This document shows positions 58,202 to 64,000 of a stretch of 64,000 nt of DNA, one piece after another. The translations under genes and the position numbers were made by a program. Position 1 is the first letter of the stretch. Every line of letters starts with the position of its first letter. The notes below the pieces were generated by a model. The model did not search any database and was not told where the DNA came from. It worked only from the letters and a program-made list of their open reading frames with translations. Source of the DNA: Caldicellulosiruptor changbaiensis (GTDB taxonomy: Bacteria > Bacillota > Thermoanaerobacteria > Caldicellulosiruptorales > Caldicellulosiruptoraceae). The DNA is taken from positions 2,148,501-2,212,500 of the forward strand of contig NZ_CP034791.1 in NCBI RefSeq assembly GCF_003999255.1, read 5' to 3'.

Positions 58202-59428
58202 TTACTTTATTGAAATAACTTTATCTTTCGATTTTTTTGAAATTTCCTTTTGCCACTCGAAATACTCAGCCATATCTAAATACTTCCTCCCTGAAACCCT
58301 TTTCTCATCTTGTTCCATTAACAATGCTCCTATTAGACGAATGCCAGATTCTCGACTTGGGAATATTCTTACAACTCTTTCACGACGACGAATTTCTTCA
58401 TTTAGACGCTCTAACATATTAGTAGTACGAAGTCTCCTTCGATAAGACTCAGGAAGTTCTAAAACCGCTATTGCATCTTCAAACCCTTCTTCTAATATCT
58501 TCATTTCTTTAGGAACTTTATCTCTATATTCATCTAATATTTGATTTAATAGCATTCTCGCTGTTTTGGAATCCGGTGCTTAAAATATGGCTCTTAGTTT
58601 GGCATGTAATTCTTTTTGTAAAACTTTTGGAGTCTTATCAAGGATATTTCTCATAAAATGTGTTTGGCACCTTTGCCATGTAGCTCCCTGAAAGTGCCGA
58701 CAAATAGCTCGCACAAGTCCACTGTGATGATCGGAAACTACCAAATCAACTCCATGTAGCCCTCTGTGCTTCAGCCATGAAAAGAATTCACTCCAGCTGT
58801 TTTCTGATTCACTGTGTCTTATCATAAGGCCTAATACTTCCCTATAGCCGTCCTCATTTATGCCTACAGCAATTAATACGCTGCATTGACGAACACGTCC
58901 CTCTTCTCTTACTCTTATCACCATTGCATCAACTATAACAAAGGGAAAGCTATTTTCTCTTAAAGGTCTTGAATTCCACGCTGTAATAATAGGATCGAGG
59001 TTTTTGCAAAGCTCGGAAATTGTGGATTTTGAAAATTCAGTTCCACAAAGTTCATAAGTGATTTCTTCGATTTTTCGGGTAGATACTCCATTGATCACCA
59101 TCTCCATTAATGCCAACAAAAGGGCCTGCTCACTTCTCTGGTAACGGTTAAAAAGATCAGTGGTAAACTTGCCATTGCGGAGTCTTGGTACTTTTAAGGT
59201 GAGAGTTCCAACTCTGGTAATTAAGCTTCTTGAATAATAACCATTACGATAATCCTGTCTTTCTTCTGTCCTTTCATAAGGTTCAGCTTTAACTTGTTCA
59301 GTAGCCTGAGCTGCTAAAATTTGATTAAGTACAGATTCTAACAACTTAGCTAGCTTTTCATCCTTAGTCCCTTGCACAAAAAGGTAACGCAAAATCTCAG
59401 AATCTATGGTAATATTATATTGAGCCAT
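58202..59428 (-). pseudogene. IS256-family transposase with one in-frame stop
   Basis: Mutator-type DDE transposase of about 408 codons. N-terminal part MAQYNITIDSEILRYLF, YRNGYYSRSLITRVGTLTLKV; DDE residues in IVDAMVIRVREEG and LVVSDHHSGL; the C-terminal part TTNMLERLNEEIRRRERVVR holds the Glu. A single TAA (58580-58582) interrupts the frame between KLRAIF and APDSKTARML. Otherwise intact, so the change is recent. ATG with GGAGGGATGAG upstream. Confidence 0.85.
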
Positions 59429-59542
59429 TTCTCATCCCTCCAGTTAGATCTTTTGGTTTGTTTCTATTTCTATTCTAACCAGGGGTGGGGAATGGCTCAA
59501 CACCTTTTTACACAATTATATAAGACTTAACTCTGGTTTTCA

Positions 59543-59689
59543 GAGATAGTTAATTCTTTTGATGTTCCGTATACAAATAGTGTAACAGAAGGTTTTAACA
59601 ACAAGATAAAAGTATTAAAGAGGAATGCATATGGATATAGGAATTTTGAGAGGTTTAGGAAAAGGATTTTATACAGTTGTGATAGTTAG
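59543..59689 (+). pseudogene. C-terminal fragment of an ISL3-family transposase
   Basis: Reads EIVNSFDVPYTNSVTEG, then FNNKIKVLKRNAYGYRNFE and RFRKRILYSCDS, then stop: the end of a Transposase_12 (IS204/ISL3) protein. The upstream part is missing, replaced by the IS256 element. A likely right end lies at 59809-59856, and a small hairpin (AACCCGCC/GGTGGGTT) lies at about 59712-59733. Confidence 0.75.
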
Positions 59690-59949
59690 GAGTTAGAAAG
59701 AGAATAATTAAAAACCCGCCGGGGAGGTGGGTTAAGGTGGTATTGAGTTTTTAGAATCATTTTTCTATAAGAGGTATATATAACATTAAATGTATTCTTG
59801 ATAAAACTAAAGAGGTGGGCATTCAGAATACCCACCCCAACTCTTGACATAGAACCTGAAAAATATTATAAAAAACTTCATTCAGAAAGATAGAAAGCTT
59901 CTTAGCCTAATTATCATTTTTTAACTTTAATTCTATGACTGCATCAAAG

Positions 59950-60537
59950 TTATTGAGAAATATTTTTCTCAACTCTTGCTATACATTCTAAGAGTTCTTT
60001 TTCGTATTCTTCATACACTTTTTTGGTTTTTGAGTTTTTGAATGACTGCAAATCTTCGTTTAAGGCATTTAATAAAAATATTGTCTTTTCAATATCAGGT
60101 TGAATATTAATAATTTTTTCTTTATTTTTAGGGTCAACTATTTTTGTTTTAATTTTCTTTAGAAAATCAACCATTTTGATAATTAATTCATATCTTGAGT
60201 TAATTATTTTACCTATTTCCTTATCTTCAAATATGTTTGGCTCTTTTGCAATTAACATCGTCAATGTATTATTTAAAAAATATGCCTCAAGTCTTCCGTT
60301 TAGATATGAAAAATCCATATTTTCATCTTTGATGAGATATTCCAGAATATCACTTGCATCAGAGAGTTTATGAGAATATTCGACAAAAAATATATTAATA
60401 ATTTTTGCATTATAATTGACTTTAAACACTTCCAATTTGTTTATTCTACTAAACAAAAAGCCTCCTATAATCACACTCAAAATTAAATATGCTAAAAAAA
60501 TAATTACTAAAATATTGCACAAATAAGTTTTTTTCAA
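59950..60537 (-). CDS. Membrane-anchored helical protein of unknown function
   Basis: 195 residues: one N-terminal membrane helix (LCNILVIIFLAYLILSVIIG), then a hydrophilic all-helical domain (EYLIKDENMDFSYLNGRL, EDLQSFKNSKTKKVYEEYEK). No motif recognised. TTG start with AAGGGGGTT 11 nt upstream. It follows the 60557-61414 gene by 20 bp, so the two are an operon under promoter P4. Confidence 0.7.
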   Translation of the reverse strand: MKKTYLCNILVIIFLAYLILSVIIGGFLFSRINKLEVFKVNYNAKIINIFFVEYSHKLSDASDILEYLIKDENMDFSYLNGRLEAYFLNNTLTMLIAKEPNIFEDKEIGKIINSRYELIIKMVDFLKKIKTKIVDPKNKEKIINIQPDIEKTIFLLNALNEDLQSFKNSKTKKVYEEYEKELLECIARVEKNISQ

Positions 60538-60556
60538 TTAACGAATAACCCCCTTA

Positions 60557-61414
60557 CTAGTATTTAAAAGCATTGTCAGCTGCTTTTTCCCACATCTGCT
60601 CTATTTGATTTATTGTTACTGTATAACCAATTGAGCCACTCACTACTCCGCTACCTCCGTAATCAATTTTGTTAGATAAACTAATTGTTGTCTGTGTAGT
60701 TGTAAAAGTATGAGTATACTTGGCACCAACTTCATACCAATTGCCATCAACAACTTTTGGAGCAAGAACAACAGTTGCATAATAATATTTACCAACTTCT
60801 ATATTTTTATCAAACACATTAAATACCAATGTGCCTTTCTTTTTGTTGGTGATATCTCTTAAATCCACATATTTTGTTTCAGATGTACTGTAGTTATCAT
60901 AGGATAATCTGTCACTATCCCAAAAAAGACCCAAAACATCATACGAGCCAGGGCACGTCTCTTTTTTATTAAATTTAAACATATAACTAACATAATAAAG
61001 TTGTGAACCTGCTCTTCTTGCTATGGCAATTTCATGCTCCATTTCATAAGCTTCTATTTTTTGGATAGATATGTTTTGTTCATTGTTAGCAAATTCAATG
61101 TATACCCCTATTTTTTCTAAATCATCCTTTATTTTTTGTTTATTGTCCATATGAAGTCTTATATAATTGTTAATGAAACCTACAAATTCATCCGTATCAA
61201 AAGATAGGATTTTCTCTTTGACAATGTTAAGCCTTTGACTATCTAATGTATCTATATCTGTTATTGAAAAAACGTCAATCTTTTCTGTTTTATTCTGATT
61301 TTTAGTTTGGTTGTATACTTCTCCATAACCCGTATCGGTATTAACTACATTGAATAATATAGATAATGAGCATATAATTAAAAGAAAACAAATATTCTTT
61401 TTAATTTTTTTCAT
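60557..61414 (-). CDS. Secreted protein of unknown function
   Basis: 285 residues with a signal peptide (MKKIKKNICFLLIICSLSIL, cleavage near residue 30). The middle is helical (SQRLNIVKEKILSFDTDE), then beta-rich (ATVVLAPKVVDGNWYEVGAK), ending QMWEKAADNAFKY. No family recognised. ATG with GAGGAGG upstream. Headed by the long P4 leader, and followed by a membrane-anchored partner gene. Confidence 0.75.
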   Translation of the reverse strand: MKKIKKNICFLLIICSLSILFNVVNTDTGYGEVYNQTKNQNKTEKIDVFSITDIDTLDSQRLNIVKEKILSFDTDEFVGFINNYIRLHMDNKQKIKDDLEKIGVYIEFANNEQNISIQKIEAYEMEHEIAIARRAGSQLYYVSYMFKFNKKETCPGSYDVLGLFWDSDRLSYDNYSTSETKYVDLRDITNKKKGTLVFNVFDKNIEVGKYYYATVVLAPKVVDGNWYEVGAKYTHTFTTTQTTISLSNKIDYGGSGVVSGSIGYTVTINQIEQMWEKAADNAFKY

Positions 61415-61822
61415 AAAATGTTCCTCCTCTTTTTTGTTTTGATATTTATCTCAACCTTTTTCAGCCGGTTGATAAAAGGTTAGAGCTTAGATTTAAAAAA
61501 TTCTAATCTTTTTATTCTAAAGTTTTTTCAAATATCATACGTTGCCTATTTAAAACTCTATCTGCATCTCATACATTTCTTAGCTCATCTATTTCCCCTA
61601 CACTGCAAACAAATTGTTGATAAGCCTTCTTGAGCACAGTCTGTTATATCTTGTGCCTTATATAATAGTATCTTCTTTTTATTTTTTTCAATCAACTTGT
61701 TTTTTTATATATTCATTCTTTTATTTTCTTTTAAGACTATTCTATACTTAAATTATTTCTTCTGTAAATCTCTTCTTGGAATTTCTATGTAAATCATAAC
61801 TTATATATTTTCTCTTTGTCAA
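61415..61822 (-). promoter_or_regulatory. Promoter P4 and ~370-nt conserved leader
   Basis: TTGACA (61822-61817), 18 bp, TATGAT (61798-61793); expected leader length about 372 nt. The hairpin 61453-61481 (AACCTTTT/AAAAGGTT around CCGG) matches the P3 hairpin in place, with U-A replacing C-G at the inner pair and A-U replacing G.U. Shared blocks include ATAACAGACTGTGCTCAA and CAACAATTTGTTTG. Confidence 0.6.
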
Positions 61823-61938
61823 TCCCGTTTTTTCCTTTTTTTAGCCAATTTTTAGCTAAATTTTGAGCAAAAAATACATATTTCTTTAATTAACTTTAAA
61901 TCTCTTCGATTTTCTCGATTTTTAAAATTAAAAATTAT

Positions 61939-63051
61939 AGGTTGTTGAATAAAAAATATTACCAACAATACATAAAATAAACAAAAGTTATTGATTCCAT
62001 TCATAAGCGAAAGAAAACTTCTTACCTTCTAACTTTCTAAGAAGTTGCTCAAATAGAAAAGTAATTAGTATCCAATCAATATACCTTTTATAATTTCTAA
62101 ATCCCTTGAGCCTCACATTCTCAAGATTATATTCACCTTTTAATTTGCTAAATAGTCTTTCAATCTTTGTTCTCTGCTTGTATAGCTTTTTACCCTCTTC
62201 AGTTTCTAAAAATCTTATGTTCTTGCTTCTAAAACTATTGCTAACATTGTTTTTATTTTTCATGTTTCTTTTGTTTATCCCAGCAACAAATTTAACTTTA
62301 AGCTCATTTGCTATATTAAACCATCTGCTACAATCGTATCCCGCATCTGCTAATACAATCTCACAGCCAAAGCCCCATGCCCTATACAAAAGCTCTTCTT
62401 GTCTTGAGTCATGTTCATTTGCCCCTGTTAAAATCCAGAAAAGTGGTATTACTTCTTCTTTACCTGTACACAAAAGATGTAATTTGTATCCCCTGAAAAA
62501 TCCTATTGTAATATGTATACCTATTTTTGCTTCTGAATCATTTTTGGCACTTCTCAGCGGCGTAGAGTCTACTATCGCTATACTCATATCAGGTTCTATC
62601 TTAGCTATTAATATGTCTTTTATATCTTGCATGTATTCTTTTTCTATTTTTCTTGACAACTTTGCAAAATATGAATAGTCCGGACTTTCTTCTATACCTA
62701 CTACTTGCTTAAACTCTGTGTCTTGATTTATTCGATATTCTAATTCTCTGAAACTCTTTATCCCCTTTTTAACTTTATAAACCAAACAAGCTATTATCTG
62801 AAACAGATTAAATTTCCTCGGTCGTCCCCTTCTATTTTGCTTTATCTTCCTCGATAAAACTTCAGTAACCTTTTTTATTACAAAAAGCAGCTTTAAAAAT
62901 TTCTTATTTTGTGCTTTAATATTCTTAGTCATCTTTTTCCCCCTTGTGTTTTGTTGTGGTTTTCTCTTAAATTAAAATTATAACACAAGGGGGCTTTTTT
63001 CTTTTGTTACTATGTTTACTCTATATGGTTATTTCTTTTATTCAACAACCT
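61939..63051. mobile_element. DDE-type insertion sequence with 16-bp terminal repeats
   Basis: AGGTTGTTGAATAAAA at 61939-61954 is perfectly inverted at 63036-63051. It holds one intact transposase gene. The target duplication is unclear. Confidence 0.88.
61988..62932 (-). CDS. IS4/IS5-like DDE transposase
   Basis: 314 residues with the DDE_Tnp_1 pattern: first Asp in IAIVDSTPLRSA, second in VLADAGYDCSRW, Glu in KQRTKIERLFSKLKGEY. The N-terminal part has a DUF772-like helical region (GRPRKFNLFQIIACLVYKV). Intact, ATG start followed by MTKNIKAQNKKF. Confidence 0.88.
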   Translation of the reverse strand: MTKNIKAQNKKFLKLLFVIKKVTEVLSRKIKQNRRGRPRKFNLFQIIACLVYKVKKGIKSFRELEYRINQDTEFKQVVGIEESPDYSYFAKLSRKIEKEYMQDIKDILIAKIEPDMSIAIVDSTPLRSAKNDSEAKIGIHITIGFFRGYKLHLLCTGKEEVIPLFWILTGANEHDSRQEELLYRAWGFGCEIVLADAGYDCSRWFNIANELKVKFVAGINKRNMKNKNNVSNSFRSKNIRFLETEEGKKLYKQRTKIERLFSKLKGEYNLENVRLKGFRNYKRYIDWILITFLFEQLLRKLEGKKFSFAYEWNQ

Positions 63052-63754
63052 CTTAAAAATTAATTTAAATACTTTTACTAAAAAAATATGCTCCCTTTTA
63101 ATCAAAAGTTTTGTCTCTTTATTGCTTACTAAAAGTAGAGCATATCAAACTTATCGTTTGTGGAAGTCCCTTTATTAATATTCAATATCTGAAACAACTA
63201 CATCAAAAGTAGCCACCGCTTCATCTTCTGTAATGGCTTTCTCAGAAAATACTCAAATAGGTTAAAGATAAGGTTACTTTTTAACTATTCTTGCATCTTT
63301 CCCGTATGTACAGAAAATTTTATTAATAGTTGCAAATTTAACTTTTAATTTTGTATTATTAGTTTTTTCTTGTTTTAATTTTTTCTGAAAAAACTAATTT
63401 AATATTTTTTGTTTCTTAAAATCTTTACATTAAATACCATTCTACTACTTTGTCGTTTGCTATTAACACTCATTTCTATTGTTGAAACATAATAAATTAG
63501 CTTTCTCCTAACTGAAAGATAAAAATAATTATTTTTTATAGAGCAATCTATAATTATTTGTTAGTTTATCACATTTGAAATTTTGAAAATTCAATTGTAA
63601 ATGGTTTATCATTAAAACTGTATTTTATTTCCAAATTCCTGTTATAACCTAACAGAATAATATTTTTTACACAATGTATTGATTTAGTTTAATATACTTA
63701 GATAGATATTTATACATTCTTACAGCATTGTTGTTAAATTACTGGTATATATTG
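63052..63754. other. AT-rich gap with a small coding remnant
   Basis: No complete gene. A minus-strand frame ending at 63175 (VFSEKAITEDEAVATFDVVV, then SDIEY, stop) looks like the tail of a lost gene. An inverted pair TATGCTC/GAGCATA lies at about 63089-63142. Confidence 0.4.
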
Positions 63755-63783
63755 TTGACTTCATCAATATTAGAGTATATAAT
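63755..63783 (+). promoter_or_regulatory. Sigma-A promoter of the right-edge gene
   Basis: TTGACT (63755-63760), 17 bp, perfect TATAAT (63778-63783). AAAGGTG follows near 63821. Confidence 0.6.
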
Positions 63784-63838
63784 AATAGCAACAAAAATTT
63801 TTTATAATAACTAAAAATAGAAAGGTGTGTGATTGCCA

Positions 63839-64000
63839 ATGTATAACAAGAAACAAGTATATCTTATTATTCTTACTTTAACTGCAATATTTTGCTTACC
63901 ATTAATGACCAACATTGTCTTTGCACTATCAAATAAATTAGACACTTATCAAGGAACAGGATTTACTGATGTCGGCAAAGAATCTGTTGACAGTTTTACA
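63839..64000 (+). CDS. Exported protein, N-terminal part only (runs off the window)
   Basis: Open frame to the right edge. The start MYNKKQVYLIILTLTAIF, then CLPLMTNIVFA, is a clear signal peptide, and the mature part begins LSNKLDTYQGTGFTDVG. A TTG two codons earlier (63833) is closer to the ribosome site AAAGGTG. Has its own promoter. Function cannot be judged from 54 residues. Confidence 0.7.
   Translation, partial: MYNKKQVYLIILTLTAIFCLPLMTNIVFALSNKLDTYQGTGFTDVGKESVDSFT

Larger units (their letters stand above)
58027..59515. mobile_element. IS256-family insertion sequence
   Basis: Ends share TTGTGTAAAA (58027-58036; inverted at 59506-59515) and CCCCTGGTTAG. It contains one transposase gene with an internal stop and a strongly folded 3' non-coding segment. 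It is inserted into an ISL3-type remnant on its right side. Confidence 0.8.

Noticed and set aside
1-64000. CRISPR arrays, rRNA, tRNA, complete prophage
   Set aside because: No regularly spaced short repeats, no rRNA or tRNA sequences and no phage structural genes were seen by eye.

Overview
The window looks like the chromosome of a low-GC, Gram-positive, thermophilic anaerobe of the Caldicellulosiruptor type. This is an inference from AT-rich coding, strong AGGAGG ribosome sites, frequent TTG/GTG starts, sugar-degradation genes, the gene order clpX-clpP-tig and dgt-dnaG-rpoD, and several IS families. No rRNA, tRNA or CRISPR array was found.

Layout. 1-0.7 kb: the 3' end of a secreted carbohydrate-binding protein. 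1-8.6 kb (minus strand): housekeeping genes rpoD, dnaG, dgt, clpX, clpP and tig. 8.8-25.6 kb: a sugar and 2-oxoacid block. It holds a fucose-isomerase-like gene (+), then a long minus-strand run read as ADH, lipB, lipA, E2, E3, fused E1, DeoR regulator, rhamnose isomerase. A divergent pair follows (SrlD-like SDR, PHP protein), then two class II aldolase genes, one with a degenerate second domain. Together these suggest isomerisation, oxidation and aldol cleavage of a deoxysugar or polyol, beside a self-sufficient lipoylated dehydrogenase complex with its own lipoate genes. 30-43 kb: mostly core genes (UPF0182, YlbF, SPFH/NfeD pair, recJ, PAP2-like, metK behind a SAM-I riboswitch, a chemoreceptor with a frameshifted tail, YjbQ, GH130).

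43-64 kb is an accessory region dense in small secreted or membrane proteins, decayed genes and insertion sequences. Two identical 3.9-kb units (25.6-29.5 and 46.0-49.9 kb) each carry two divergent IS110-type elements; a third copy of the first element stands alone at 53.7-55.7 kb. Rejoining the flanks of the second unit restores a reading frame, which maps the insertion to a CT core dinucleotide. The elements carry structured non-coding segments, bridge-RNA candidates by analogy with the IS110 family, and arrangements that could hide the transposase ribosome site in read-through transcripts. A diverged 415-bp piece of one non-coding end stands alone at 45.4 kb. Also present are IS256 elements (one with a stop, one badly decayed), a DDE element and an ISL3 remnant.

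Four near-identical promoters (GGGATTGACA, 17-18 bp, TAAAAT/TATGAT) are scattered through this region on the minus strand. Two of them head about 370-nt leaders with related sequence and a hairpin carrying compensatory changes, in front of two otherwise different secreted-protein genes. An ABC-exporter-like operon (49.8-53.5 kb) sits behind a hairpin and a truncated small gene. These shared leaders and the IS110 units are the most interesting parts of the window.
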